Assembly: GCF_000372725.1 (NCBI RefSeq)
Contig: NW_005201732.1
Span: forward strand, 66,098 to 130,097
DNA from: Emiliania huxleyi CCMP1516
Lineage: Eukaryota > Haptophyta > Isochrysidales > Noelaerhabdaceae
Direction: 5' to 3'
Length of the DNA stretch: 64,000 nucleotides
Part shown: piece by piece, positions 30,113-41,686 of the stretch
Layout of the letters: every line of letters starts with the position of its first letter
How positions within the stretch are numbered: position 1 is the stretch's first letter
Program-made: the position numbers and the translations under genes
The notes under the pieces: generated by a model
What the model was told of the DNA's origin: nothing
What the model saw: the letters and a program-made list of their open reading frames with translations, nothing else
The model's database searches: none

Positions 30113-31475
30113 TCAGCAGGGGCGAGGGCGAGCGGCGGGGCGCCCGCCCGGCCGCCGCCGGCTCTCCTTCGCGGCGGCACTGCCCTCCCGCTCCACGTCC
30201 TTGCCCGAGGCAAGCACGCGCACCTCTCCGAACGGCACGGCCATCCACGAGAGGGGGCAAGGCGTGGCGGGCGAGCCGGCCGGAGAGAGGCCGCAATCGA
30301 TCCGGTTGGCGGTGTCGGAGAGGACACCGTAGTAGAGCGCAGCGGCGGTGAGCAGGTGCCACGCCACGTGCAGCGGCCACACGCGCCCGTCGCTCGCGCA
30401 CATCCGCACCTCGATCTCCCACGCAATCTTGGCGGAGAGGGGAGATGTGGGTGAGAGGCAAGGGCCGCGGTGTATAGGCAGCGGTCGTGAGGGCGTCAGG
30501 GAGGAGAGAAGGGGGGCGGGGGGGGGGGGCAAGAGAATGGGCCACCTTGCCCGCGATGAGCAGCGCAATCGAGCGGTCACGGCACCACGAGACGACCCGC
30601 TGGCGGGAGCTCCACGTCAAGGCGAGGGCGGAGTCGGCGACGACGAGGGCAGTGAAGCCGCCGATGAAGAGCTCATACGTCTGGAAGAGCACGTATGCCA
30701 GTGTCAGCCCCCCGATGGCCGCCCCAACTGCCACTGAGAAGGCGGCGGCAGAACGGCGAGAGCGGAGGAGCGGGTGTGCGTACCTACCAACAAGCGCTTT
30801 GTGATACTGTCCGCTCAGCCACACCACGCTTGCGCGGGTTCATTTCGGGCGGCGCATCGCTCGAGCTGGACTCCGACCCCGGTAGTGCTCGGCGAATCTC
30901 AGCGGATCTCGGCGCATCTCGACAGGCTCACGTCTTGGCGGCCATCGCCACGCCGATGAAGAAGAGCATGGGCACCTCATCGCACAACTCGTGCTCGAAA
31001 AGCATCGTCCCGTGGAAGGCGCATGAGCCCAGCCCAATGACGACCACGGCGATCGCCTCTGCAGGCGTCGGGAAGCGCGGGCACGCGTGAGGCGATCCGA
31101 GGGCATCGAGACTAGAGCCTTCCGGCGCGGATGTGGCAACGGTATGGTGGCAAGCTTTCGGGAGCCGTCGGCGCCTGCTGCAATGAGCGGGTCGAGCCGA
31201 ACCTCCCGCTGCCACAGCATGTAGCAACCGACAACCGCGTATACCAGCGATGAGAGGGAGTTGAAGTACTCGGCAAAATAGTGGCTCGACGCGTACTTCG
31301 GCTCGCAAAACTGGTGCACCGCGGTCGGCTCTCCCCAGTAACCAGCTTTGCTCGTGGGTATTGTGGAGTTGGAGTCAGCGCCAGGAGCGGCCGACGGCAC
31401 CCCGAGGAAGGTCAAGCCGAAGCTGAGGACGCCGAATGCGATCGCGCCGGCGCCGTGCGTATGCGGAGACTTCAT
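30113..31475 (-). CDS. Alkaline ceramidase
   Basis: From ATG 31475 (MKSPHTHGAG) to the stop at 30113, several exons. GYWGEPTAVHQFCEPKY and FAEYFNSLSSLVYAVVG form the family N terminus; the next exon has GLGSCAFHGTMLFEHELCDE with the SxxxH and Asp metal-site residues; the last exon has VWPLHVAWHLL with the HxxxH pair. All five zinc-site residues of the CREST/alkaline ceramidase family are therefore present. Several hydrophobic stretches between them fit a seven-helix membrane protein of ER or Golgi that cleaves ceramide to sphingosine-type base and fatty acid. Intron ends near 31090-31180 and 30440-30550 are approximate. An AAAATTCTTG motif lies 60-70 nt upstream of the ATG in sense orientation. 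Confidence 0.85.
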
Positions 31476-31532
31476 ACACGCGTGATGGACAAAGCAGAGC
31501 GGAACGTTGACGGCAAAAGCGCACGCCAGGAA

Positions 31533-31548
31533 CAAGAATTTTACTAGG
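31533..31548 (-). promoter_or_regulatory. AAAATTCTTG motif upstream of the ceramidase gene
   Basis: Minus strand reads CTAGTAAAATTCTTGTT, ending about 60 nt upstream of ATG 31475. Nearly the same word (CTAGTAAAATTCTTT) occurs at about 18780 on the minus strand. Confidence 0.4.
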
Positions 31549-31566
31549 ACAATTTAGGACCACAGT

Positions 31567-32967
31567 CTAGTACCTCACATTTGACACCGTACGTTGTGTG
31601 CGAGAGCACGCGGTGTCGTTCTGCAACGTGGCTCGCAGCTGTGGTGGCCAAAACTTGCTCGATCTGGCGGACGTGATGCGCGTTCGGATTGGAGCGCATC
31701 GTAGTTTCGGCGGCACGAAGTTGCTGACGTTGGTCCATCCTTGAGATGCGCCTTCTTGACCGATGGAGCGGTCCCTGTCGCCAAAGAGAGCGGCCACCTT
31801 TGCACAGTCTGATTTGGTGAACTCGCCTGCAAAAGAGTCAGGGCCCAGAGTGTCATTGTTGCACTGCCGGGACATGCGGCTGCGAAACAACTCCAGACTT
31901 GACCGCAGGGTGCGGGTCTTCCCTTCCAACTCTGGCTCGCAGCGACCGGCGTTGCCGAATGGTGCGGATCGCCTGCATTGCCGACTTAGGCGATGATACT
32001 CCCTCTTCGCAAACGTGCTGTGGACGGCTACCGCGTACGCGGGGAAGAAATTGCCAGCCACCTCCCAAACATAATACTCGTACTGCAGCCCCAGCGTGAC
32101 ATATGCGACGTGCGCTGGGCGGGCCGCGTGAGCTAGCAGCCCAAACGTCACGTCTCCGTCCAAGCCAACGCAGCCTCCACGCCTGGGCCGGCCCGCCCAT
32201 GCACCCATATAATCTCTGTAGTCCTTGAAGAAGAGCTCCGTCGACTCTGCGTTGACAATGCGCGTCGCAAACGGTGTAGATAGTGTCACAAAGGCGCCTT
32301 GCGCCCACGGTGTGCTCTCACCTTGACATGCCTCTAGATCCCACACACCGTGTCGTGAGCACGCCTGCCGACTCCGCTCGTACGTGTCGGCGACATACCA
32401 CGGTGTTGATCCACTGGGCAAGAAGGCTCTGGCAGTGAGGTTGAAGCCGGGGTGGTGATACATGCAACCGAGCACAGCTTCATGGTTCTTGGGAATCACC
32501 TGCTGCATCTCTCGCAAGAAGATGGCCACTCGATGCAGGTTGACGAGCATATCGTCGTCCATCCATCCCACAAACTTCGTGCACGGGACCAGCCTCGTCG
32601 CAACGCGCAACCATTCAACAATCTGCGCGATGCAGGCAGTCTCTGGCGCATCTGCGAGAGAACCAGGGAGCGTCTCGTCTAGCAGGAAGATGTCACGCGC
32701 GTTATTGGTCTCACTGTCCATCGCTTCGGCCGTTTCATTCCCACTTCGGCGGTGTGCCTCCCACACAACCCGTAGGCAGAAGAAGTGGAGGCTGACCCTC
32801 TCAGCCATGTCAGTGAAGAGCGGCACGCCTTGCTGGTAGAGCGAGCGCATGACTTGACGTAATCGCACCTCGGCGGGCTTCACCATCATGCCCAGCACAA
32901 GCAGCGGAGGCGGAGCAGCTCCATCGCAGCGGGGCAGTGAGGTGCTGAACAAATTGCGGGGCGCCAT
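31567..32967 (-). CDS. Glycosyltransferase-like protein with DDD motif
   Basis: Single exon, 466 residues from ATG 32967 (MAPRNLFSTS) to the stop at 31567. About residue 140 has CTKFVGWMDDDMLVNL, the acidic DxD motif of metal-dependent glycosyltransferases set in the W-DDD-x-x-VN context of the GT31 (beta-1,3-galactosyltransferase) type. Later GCVGLDGDVTFGLLAH resembles the ED-V-x-x-G element of that family. No strong N-terminal membrane anchor is visible, though residues 20-30 (PPPLLVLGMM) are hydrophobic. Several Cys and N-x-S/T sites suit a secretory-pathway protein. Family membership beyond a GT-A fold is uncertain. Confidence 0.6.
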   Translation of the reverse strand: MAPRNLFSTSLPRCDGAAPPPLLVLGMMVKPAEVRLRQVMRSLYQQGVPLFTDMAERVSLHFFCLRVVWEAHRRSGNETAEAMDSETNNARDIFLLDETLPGSLADAPETACIAQIVEWLRVATRLVPCTKFVGWMDDDMLVNLHRVAIFLREMQQVIPKNHEAVLGCMYHHPGFNLTARAFLPSGSTPWYVADTYERSRQACSRHGVWDLEACQGESTPWAQGAFVTLSTPFATRIVNAESTELFFKDYRDYMGAWAGRPRRGGCVGLDGDVTFGLLAHAARPAHVAYVTLGLQYEYYVWEVAGNFFPAYAVAVHSTFAKREYHRLSRQCRRSAPFGNAGRCEPELEGKTRTLRSSLELFRSRMSRQCNNDTLGPDSFAGEFTKSDCAKVAALFGDRDRSIGQEGASQGWTNVSNFVPPKLRCAPIRTRITSARSSKFWPPQLRATLQNDTACSRTQRTVSNVRY

Positions 32968-33059
32968 TGCCGTGCAAAATTTCCTCTTTGCGTTTCGCTG
33001 GGCTTTGAACTTGCGCGTCACAGCGTCACAGGTCTTGGCTCTTGCTTATCTAGCATTAA

Positions 33060-33226
33060 CCCTGGTAGGTGGATTGTCCAAAATACGTCAGCCTCGCACG
33101 CCTAGAGCTAGGTCTGACACCCGACCGCCCCCCCCTCCCTAATATTAACCGGCGAGAGCACATTTTGGCCGGCTAATGTTAGGGAGGGGAGGGCGATTTT
33201 CGCGTAATTTTGTCCACCTACCAGGG
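33060..33226. mobile_element. piggyBac-like MITE flanked by TTAA
   Basis: Element starts CCCTGGTAGGTGGA and ends TCCACCTACCAGGG, with TTAA immediately outside both ends (33056-33059 and 33227-33230). CCC-starting tips and TTAA target sites are the hallmark of piggyBac. At 167 bp it is non-autonomous; the interior folds on itself through CCTCCCTAATATTAACCGGC and its near reverse complement. Confidence 0.8.
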
Positions 33227-33230
33227 TTAA

Positions 33231-34018
33231 TAGGAAGGGCGTGCGGCAGTTGTGAACGCGATGCGCGCGCGCCTCGAATGATCGAATGACCTGGGTACCG
33301 AATGCGCTCGTCGCTCGCCTCCGCGCCCGAGCGACGGGCGTGGGGCCTCAGCCTCAGACTGCACCCCAGGGCCCGAGCGAGCCTCACGGCTGCAACCCTC
33401 GCTCGGACTCTGCCCGTCACGAGCTAGCCGGCCGCGGCACTCCGAATGGCCCCATCCATGAATGACGTGGCGGAGGGTTAAATCTTTTGTGGAACCAGTT
33501 ATGTCCGCTCTTGGGTCCCTACTTCCTCCTTCCTCTGTCCCCGTATCGCCTCCAGCAGTTTCGCTCTACCTGCCTGCTCTCGCTGAAAATGCATGCCCCC
33601 GATGCGTCGCAGTTACAGCAGTGCTCTTGCGTTTCGGCGGTATCTAGATAGTGATCTGTCTGATCACCCAAATGCCACGTTCGGATCGCTCGCACACCCG
33701 CTCCAACCTCCCTCCACCGCCCCGTCTTAAGCTAGCAGCAAACCCGCACTGGACACCTCGGGATACTCGGCAACCCTTTTCCTGGCTCACAAGCTGAAGA
33801 TGTTGACGGGCCCCCGCATGGGGAGCCCCGGGTACTCTTTAGCTGTACTCGTCTAGGCAGGGGTTGGATGGATACTTACTCGGGAAGATACTTACTGGCC
33901 AGTGTGGGACGCTAGTTTTGCGGTCGGTGCAGATTCTGCCATCGGCCGCCGGAGCGGTCATATGGGTTCTGGCCATCCCCGCCCGTCTGCCATCTGGGAC
34001 GCCACGGCCGGCGTCTTC
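33231..34018. other. Intergenic, no gene seen
   Basis: Short frames only. Between 33660 and 33960 the sequence is less GC-rich. It ends at a copy of the TTTC-tailed repeat family (34020). Confidence 0.4.
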
Positions 34019-34019
34019 C

Positions 34020-34112
34020 AGCAAAAGAAAGAAAGAAAGAAAACAGACAACCCAAGGGAGGGATGGGAGAACGGCACGCCGCCACCACACAGGGATTTTA
34101 ACGTCTTCCAGC
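34020..34112 (-). repeat. Copy of the TTTC-tailed dispersed family
   Basis: Plus-strand order is AAAGAAAGAAAGAAAACAGA, CAACCCAAGGGAGGGATGGG, ACGGCACGCCGCCACCACAC, AGGGATTTTAA; the element itself reads on the minus strand. Same order at 47220-47306. Confidence 0.7.
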
Positions 34113-34191
34113 ATCGGCCGATATTATGGGGAAAATTCTTTTATGGCTGCTGCTCTCCTCCACCCGGGCCCCGGGACAACTTCAGTTCGCG

Positions 34192-36379
34192 ATGCCAAAG
34201 AAGAAGGGTCGTGGGAGCGGGGGAAGCAAGGGCGGCAACGGCAGCCCAAGCCCGAAGGTGGGCTCGCCGACCGACGTGCGCGTCGAGGCAAATGAGGTGG
34301 CGGCCGCAGAGGCAGGGCTATCGCCCGATGAGCCTGTGACGAACGCGGAAGGCGACACCACGCCGGACGAGGTGACCGAAGACGACGCGGTAGCCAGGAC
34401 AGAGGAGGAGGAGGAGGAGGCAGCGGCAAAGGCAGAAGAAGCGGCAGAGGCGGCGGCCAAGGCGGAGGCGGCGAGGGCGGCGGCGGAGCAGGCGGCGGCG
34501 GCCGAGGCGGCGAGGGTGGCGGCGGAGCAGGCGGCGGCCGCAGAGACGGCCCGCCTCAAGAAGCAGGCTGCTGCCGAGGCGGCTGCGGCCGAGGCGGAGC
34601 GACTGTGCCTTGAGGAGGCCGCCCGAGCCGAGGCCGAGAAGGCGGCGCAGGAGGAGGCTGCAAGGGTGGCGGCTGAGGAGGCGGCGAAGGAGGCGGAGAG
34701 GGCGGCGAAGGAGGCGGAGAGGGCGGCGGAGGCGGAGGCTGCTGCGGCGGCGGCGGCGGAGGCTGCCGCGGCGGCAGAGGCGGAGGCTGCTGCGGCGGCG
34801 GCGGCGGAGGCTGCTGCGGCGGCAGAGGCGGAGGCTGCTGCGGCGGCGGCGGCGGAGGCTGCTGCGGCGGCAGAGGCGGAGGCTGCTGCGGCGGCGGCGG
34901 CGGAGGCTGCTGCAGCGGCAGAGGCGGAGGCGGCGGCGGCGGCGGAGGCGGAGGCTGCCGCGGCGGCGGAGGCGGAGGCTGCCGCGGCGGCGGAGGCGGA
35001 GGCTGCCGCGGCGGCGGAGGCGGAGGCTGCCGCGGCGGCGGAGGCGGAGGCTGCCGCGGCGGCGGAGGCGGAGGCGGAGGCGGTGGCGGAGCGTCTACGC
35101 CTGGAGGACGAGGCGCGCAAGCAAGCCGAAGCCGAGGCGGCGGCGGAGGCGGAGCGGGTGAGGCAGAAGGAGGAGGGGGCCCGTCTCGAGGCGGAAGAAG
35201 AGGCGGCGGCTGCGGCTGCGGCAGCGGCAGCGGCGGAGGCGGCAGTGGCGGAGGCGGCGGCGGCTGCGGCGGCGGCCTTTGAGGTGACAGTGGAGGTGCC
35301 GGCGTCGCTGCAGCCGCTGTACGGAGTGACGCTCACGATCTCGACATCGGCGAGCGAGACGGTGGCGGAGGTCAAGGCAAAGGTGGAGGCCATCACCGGC
35401 ATGCGCGCGGCCGAGTTGGCGCTCTCTGTCTCCTCCCCGTTCGGCGAGACGCCCCTCGACGACGAGGGCGCGACGCTCGGCAGCGCGGGCGTCTCGAGCG
35501 GCGACACGCTCACGCTGAGGCTGCTCCTTCCCGACGGCAGCTCGGGCACGGCAGCTGCTGCAGGTGCAGCGGTGGCGGCGGCCGGCGGCGAGGAGGCGGA
35601 GGCCCAGGCCCAGGTGGATGAGGGAGGGGTGGAGGACATCGATTTGTCCGAGCCACCGCCGGAGCCACAGCCGCGCGAGCCGTCGACCCCCGAGCCGCTC
35701 CCGCGGCCGCCGTCGCAGCTGGCGGAGGGAGAGGGCGCGGGCGAGATCGCGGGAAAGGGCGCGGAACAGATCGAGAGCCCGGCGCCGCGGCGCGCGTCGG
35801 CGCCGCTCGACGACGAGGCGGCGGTCGACGTGCTGATGCCGGACGTGCTGCCCGCGGCGGGGGAGGGGGTCGAGGCGCAGGATTGCGCCGGGCAGGATTG
35901 GGGCGGCGTGGCGGTGGACGGCATCAAGAGCGTGGACAAGGCGCACTTGTAGAGAGCCGACAGACGACGCTCCTCTCGGGAGCTCGTAGACCCCCCCCTC
36001 CCCCCTCCGCCACGCTCTCTGGGGTCCCGCAGCCGGAGTGCGAGTAGATCTCGCGCTCGCGCACTCTCTGACGGCCGCGCTCCCCTCGCTCGCGCACCAG
36101 GTGGTGGAGGCGACGGCGAGCGCCGTCTTGAGCGCGGCGGGCCAGGGTGTCGGCCTCCTGCGGACGGGGCTGACGTACGGAGCAACGGCCGCGGCGGAGG
36201 CGGCGGCCCTCGCGCAGCAGCTCGACTCGGCCTCGCTCTCGGAGTACGCCGCCGAGGTGCAGTCCGACGCGAAGAGCGTCGTGCAAGAGTGGATGGGCAT
36301 GTTCGGGTGGGGCGGATCGGCCGCCGCGCCGCAGCCGGCGCCGGCGAGCACCGACCGAGCCGAGGCGGACGCGCAGTGA
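34192..36379 (+). CDS. Ala/Glu-rich coiled-coil protein with ubiquitin-like domain
   Basis: The main frame starts at ATG 34192 (MPKKKGRGSGG; another in-frame ATG lies at 34126). A basic Gly/Ser start and acidic stretch lead into about 280 residues of Ala/Glu repeats (EAEAAAAAAAEAAAA units, EAEAAAAA units), probably a long helix or coiled coil. Then comes VTVEVPASLQPLYGVTLTIS, ETVAEVKAKVEAITGM and DTLTLRLLLP, the strand-helix-strand pattern of a ubiquitin-like domain. The frame stops at 35952, but an intron (GT donor near 35914, acceptor near 36100) would join it to VVEATASAVLSAAGQ and a C terminus ending at 36379 with DAKSVVQEWMGMFGWGG. Function unknown. Repeat DNA of GGCGGAGGCGGAGGCTGC type may vary in length between strains. 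Confidence 0.55.
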
Positions 36380-36918
36380 GCTGGACGCGGCAGACCGACC
36401 CGATCGTCCGATCGAGGCCGACACACGGTGCAGCGCGCGGGGCGGACACAGCACGCCAGAGCTCCACGACTCACTCAATATCAGAGAGCTCTGTCCATGG
36501 GTTGCGCGACACGGACAGGGGAGCGTGCAAAACTAAACAGCATGTGTGGCGGGGTCGCGGGGCCGCGCATCTTTTGGGGGGTAGGGTTTAATGTGTACAG
36601 TTATACGCGTGCGAGGCTTGCGACCATGTGATGCTCACTAATCCTCCCCTCCCCCCTCAGCCCACTCTTGAGCTCACCGCCGGCGCGTGTCGCGTGAAGG
36701 CGTGTGTGTCGTGTGTGTCATGTAGGTCGGTGTGATCACGGTGTGTGCGCGCGTCTTGGCCTCTCTTCCTCTGTTCTCAGTTCCCCGTGTGTGCACAGGC
36801 CACAGCCGCGCCATCCCACCTCCCGCGCGCGCCGCCTTGGCGCCCGAGCCTTGGCCTCGAGAGGCGGGGCGGCGGGAGCAGCCTCTTCGACTGCCGCCTC
36901 CGCCTCTCCGTCACCTCC

Positions 36919-39900
36919 TCATGAGCGCCGTCGCGGGCGCCGCCTCCCCTCGAGCGGCAGCTCCTTCGGCGCCGCCTCCGCCGCCACCGTGGCCTCCTCC
37001 TGCTCCTGCGGCGGCCCAGTCGTGCCGGTCTCACCCCCCTTGTTCTTCTTCTTCTTGCTCTTCTTGCCCTTGCAGCGCTCCTCCGCCTCGATCTCCGCCA
37101 GCAGCTCCTTCGCATGCCGCGCCGCCTCCACCTCCTTCGCCGCCAGCTCGGCCGCCGCCGCCGCCTCCTTCGCCGCCAGCTCGGCAGCCGCCGCCGCCTC
37201 CTTTACCGCCAGCTCGGCCGCCAGGTGCTCCTCAATGACGCTGACGCACGTAGCGGCGCCCCTCTCCTTGGCCACCTGCAAGGCGGTCTTATCGGCAAGG
37301 GCCCACTTCATTTTTGGATCAGCGCCCGCCCGCAGCAAGCAGCGTGCGACGCTGGCGTGGTCGTTCACGACAGCCATAAGCAGCGCGCCTGGTCCGCCGC
37401 GTTTGCTCGTCAGGTTGACCGATGCCCCGCGCTGCAGCAGCGACTCGACAAGCCGCAGCTGGCCGCATATGGCGGCAACCATTAGCAACGTGAGGCCGCC
37501 AGCAGCACGAGCATCGATGCGCCCGCCGGCGTCGAGCCACGCCATCACCCTCCCCTTGTCGCCGCAACCAGCAGCGTCGATAATGACTTCGAGCACGGCT
37601 TCTAGCATTGCCGCTCGCTCCGCAGCTGCCGCTTCGCTCGCCGCTCCGCCCTCGGCTGCAGCCTGCTCCTCGAGGCGGGCCTTCTCTGCGGCCGCCGCCT
37701 GCTTTGCCGCCACCCTCGCCGCCTCTGCCGCCGCCGCCTGCTCTGCCGCCGCCCTCGCCGCCTCCGTCTTGGCCTCCGCCTCTGCCTCTTCTTCTGCCTT
37801 TGCCGCTGCCTCCTCCTCCTCTGCCTTGGCTGCCGCCTCGGCCGCCTCAGCTGCAGCCGACACCTCCGACCTCGCCAGCTCCTCTGCCGCCCCGCGGCTC
37901 TCCTCCCCTTCGACTGCCGGCTCCGCCGCCGCTGTCACCCCAAGCGCCGCCACCTCCTTCGGCGACGTCTCCGCGGCCACTGCGGCCGTGGCCGCCTCCG
38001 CCGTCGCTCCCTTCTCCGCTCCCTCCTCCGACGCCTCGGCCGCCGTCGGCTCCTCCCCGACGCTGTGCCGAATCCTCTCCGTGTCGAGCTCTTTGAGAAG
38101 CCCAAGCGGCTCGGGCCCGACGGCAGCGGTCTCCGCAGTCGCGGCCTCCTGCGGCGGCCCAGCCGTGCCGCCCCCGCCGCCCTTCTTCTTCTTCTTCTTG
38201 CTCTTCTTGCCCTTGCAGCGCTCCGCCTCGACCTCCGCCAGCAGCTCCTTCGCATGCCGCGCCGCCTCCTTCTCCTTCGCCGCCAGATCGGCCGCCGCCG
38301 CCGCCGCCAGGTGCTCCTCAATGACGCTGACGCACGTGGCGGCGCCCCTCTCCTTGGCCAGCTGCAAGGCGGTATCGCCGTTCCACTTCTGCTCTGGATC
38401 AGCGCCCGCCCGCAACAGGCGGCGCGCGATACTGGCGTGGCCCATCATAACAGCAAACATGAGCGCGCCTCCGCCGTGTTTGCTCGTCAGGTTGACCGAC
38501 GCGCCGCGCTGCAGCAGCGAGTCGACTATCCGCTGGCTCCCTGCGTACGCGGAAAGCATTAGCAGCGTGAAGCCGCCCGCAGCAAGAGCATCGAGGCACC
38601 CGCCGGCGTCGAGCCACGCCACCACCGCCTTCTTCTCGCCACGCTCAGCTGCAACTGCAATGGCGTCTGGCATCGCTGCTCGCTCAGCTGCGGCGGCCGC
38701 TTCGCCTGCCGCTTCCGCCGCCGCCGCCGATGCAGCAGCGGCCGCCGCCTGGCCCTCGGACCACGCCTGCTCCTCTGCCGACACACGGCTCTCCTCGGCG
38801 ATTGCGGTGGCCTCAGCCTCCGCGCTTGCCGGAGCGGCCTCGGGTGTGGCGAGAGCGCGTGCGATGTGCGACTTGAAGACGCCCAGGACACGAGTGTGGC
38901 CTGCCCGCTTCGCCAGCTGCGGCGCCGTCATGCCTTCCGCGTTGCGCAGCGCAAAGGTCGCGCCGGCGGCAAGCAGCTGGCCGACGATGCCGGGGCAGTC
39001 TTGGCTGCTGGCGGCCAGCATCAGAGCGGTGCACCCGTTGCGGTCTTGGAGGTCGACGATAGCACCGCGCCGCAGCAACACCGCGACCAGGCGAGCGTGG
39101 CCCGTGCTAGCCGCGACCATCAGCAGCGACATTCCGTTGGCGCGGGGCGCGTCCACTGCCATGCCGCTGTCGCCGAGGAGCGTGAGCACCGTCGCGCAGT
39201 CGCCGGTGTACGCGGCCTGGAATAAGAGGTCGTTCTCGCGCACTGCCTGAGACAATAGCTCTGCTACCTCGGTCAGGCCACGCCACTCGGCCTCACGCAG
39301 CGAGGCGGCACCGTCCTCGCCGCTCGCCGCCGCCCCAGCGAGGATGAAGAGGCGAACGATGTCGGGTTGGTTGTACATGACGGCCGCCATCAAGGCTGTC
39401 TCACCACTGCGGTTTCGTACTGCGACCGAGGCGCCGTGCCGCAGCAGGAAGCTCGCGATGGCTGCGTTGCGGCTCGCGGCCATGATGAGAAGCGTGGAGC
39501 TCATCCCGTCGCTGTCGCGACCGCACTGCGATGTAGTCAAGACAGCGTTCACGTTCAAGCCGCCCTCGATCAGCGCCTCGACTGCGGACGGGCTTGCTCC
39601 TGCCCGTGTCGCCTGCCAGCCGGCATCGAAGATGTCGTCGTCGCTGGGGCTCGCAGCCAGAATCAAGCGAATGACTTCCGCCTCCTCGAACTTGTCGTAG
39701 TTCCTCACTGCCAGCGCGAGCGCGCCCGAGTCTTCGCTGTTCTGCAGGCTCACTGCTGCGCCGCGCTGGAGCAGGAGCTTCACCAGCTCGGGTGCGCCGC
39801 GGATACAGGCCAGCATGAGCAGCGTGACGCGGTGCCAGGGCTTGCGGCCCTCCCCGGCATATGGCGTCATCCACATGTTCACGTCGACGCCGCGCTTAAG

Positions 39901-41627
39901 CCACAAATCGACCGCCGTCTCCGCCTCGCCGTCCGCCTGTCCAGCGACACGCCAGACAAAGTCGATACTCACGATGCCCGCCTTCATGAAGGCGATCACC
40001 ACGGGATCAGAAAGGTCGCGCCCAGAACCGGACACGGCGTCCTCGAGCGCCGACTCGATGTCCATGCGGAGAGGGGGCGGCGTCGCGGCCAGAAGCAGGC
40101 TCACGATCTCGGATGAGCCGTTGCGCGCTGCTAGCGACAGCGCCGTCACGCCACTGCTGGCCCGGGCCGCAGCCGAGGCGCCGCTCCGAAGCAGCAGACG
40201 AACGAGGTCGAGGTGGCCGTACTTGGAGGCCAGCATCAGCAGAGTGATGTTGTGGGTCCGTCCCGCGCAGGTCCACCGCTGGTCCGCGTTGCCGCCGTCG
40301 GCGATCCACGCCTCGAGGCGGCCAGCGTCTCCTTTCTCGACTGCCGCCCACGGCGCCTCCCCGAGCGCCTTGCCCTCGCGCGTGGCCTCGAGCAGCGCCT
40401 CCGCCTCGCGAGCTGCCTCGTCCGCATCCTCCCCCTCGCCCTCCTCCCTTCCCTCCCCTTCTGCCGCCGCCGACGCCGCGGCTGCCGCCCGCGCGTACTT
40501 CTCGTCGTCCCGGGCCTTGCTCGCCTCCTGCCGCGCCTTCTTCTTCTCCTCCTTCTTCGCCTGCTTCTGCGCCTCGGACGCCTAAAAGGAAGGGGCTGAT
40601 GAATAAGGGGGGGGGGGTTGGGGGGCGGCGGCGACGGTGGCGGGGGTGTGGGCTGTGGTGTGGGCGGCGGAGGGAGGGGTGGCGGCGGCGACGGGGGAGG
40701 CAGAGCGGGTGGGGGTGGCGACGGCGGAGGAGGCGCTGGCGGAGGCGGCGAGGGAGAGGAGGAGGCGAGGGTGGGGGCGGCGTCGGAGGTGGAGAGGGGG
40801 GAGGCGGTGACGGTGGTGGGGGGTGGCGAGGGCGGAGGCGGAGCAGGGCATGCAGTAAGTGGGCGCGGGGAGTCTCGCCTTGTGATCAGCTTCGCGGTTC
40901 ATGCGGGCGACGGCCGCCGCCTCCGCCTCACGCTCCTCACGTGCCCGCTCCTTCGCCGCCTTGCGCTCGGCACGCTTCGCCTCGGCCCCCTTCTCCACCT
41001 CAGCCGCCGCCGCCGCCGCCGCATCGACCGCCCGGCGCCGATCCTCCTCGGCCGCCTGCGCCGCTTCAAACGCGGCCCACTTCTCGGCCTCGGCCACCTG
41101 TGCCGCCTGGGCCTCGCGTGCCGCGCGTTCCTCCTCAGCCCTCTGCTTCTCGGCCGCGGCCAGCGCCGCCCCCGCAGCGCTTGCCTCCGCCGCACGTGCC
41201 TCCGCCGCCACCGCCGTCTCCGCCGCCTCCTTCGCGGCTGCCTTCGTGACTGCCGCCTCGCGCGCATCCGCCTCGTCGATGGCCTCGTCAAAGTCTTGGA
41301 TGCTCTCGGCCGAAACCGCATCTTCAAGGGGCGGGAGCTCGTCGTCGGAGTCGGCGTCGATCTCGTCAATCTCGAGGTTGCCGATGACACGAATGCGAAC
41401 CTGCGAATGAGGGGGGATGCGCTAAGTGCCGGCAACACGGGAATGCGGTGTGGAGGGCTGTGTGAAGGGCTGCAGCATAATGGTGTGTTTGCCTTGCCGC
41501 AGCACGACTTGTCCTGTTTCGTGCCGGCGGACCCGGCCGCCTGCTCGTGACCGTCGTTCGAAGCGCCGTCTTCGCCACGCGCGGGGTGCCGCTTGCGCCC
41601 TTCGGAGGCCTCAAACTGAGGAGGCAT
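36919..41627 (-). CDS. Large ankyrin-repeat protein with Ala/Glu-rich coiled segments
   Basis: Probable start ATG 41627 (MPPQFEASEG) or 41645. GC-donor introns join CCGK to VRIRVIGNLEIDE (41400) and MNREADHK to ASEAQKQAKK (40580-40870). The large exon (stop 36919-36921) has at least ten ankyrin units: TLLMLASKYGHLDLVRLLLR, VTALSLAARNGSSEIVSLLL, TLLMLACIRGAPELVKLLLQ, SLLMVAASTGHARLVAVLLR, TLLMLSAYAGSQRIVDSLLQ and others. Between the ankyrin blocks and at the end are Ala/Glu helices with Lys-rich patches (KGKKSKKKKKKGG). Two late segments are near copies of each other (SLLQRGASVNLTSK appears twice), so the 3' part arose by internal duplication. Ankyrin repeats bind proteins; no enzyme domain seen. 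Confidence 0.75.
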
Positions 41628-41686
41628 GCCGCTGCGGACACACATCCTCGCGGTGATGGCCTTCCACCCTCTCTCGCACGCCGCCA

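Noticed and set aside
31475..31535. Ceramidase start at 31535
   Set aside because: That codon is TTG; the first ATG in frame is at 31475 and the AAAATTCTTG motif lies between.
34182..36467. 761-residue minus-strand open frame
   Set aside because: Shadow of the GCN/GAG-rich coiled-coil gene on the plus strand; Ser/Ala runs only.
36704..39250. 848-residue plus-strand open frame
   Set aside because: Antisense shadow of the ankyrin gene; its Ser/Ala-rich sequence mirrors the Ala/Glu codons of the other strand.
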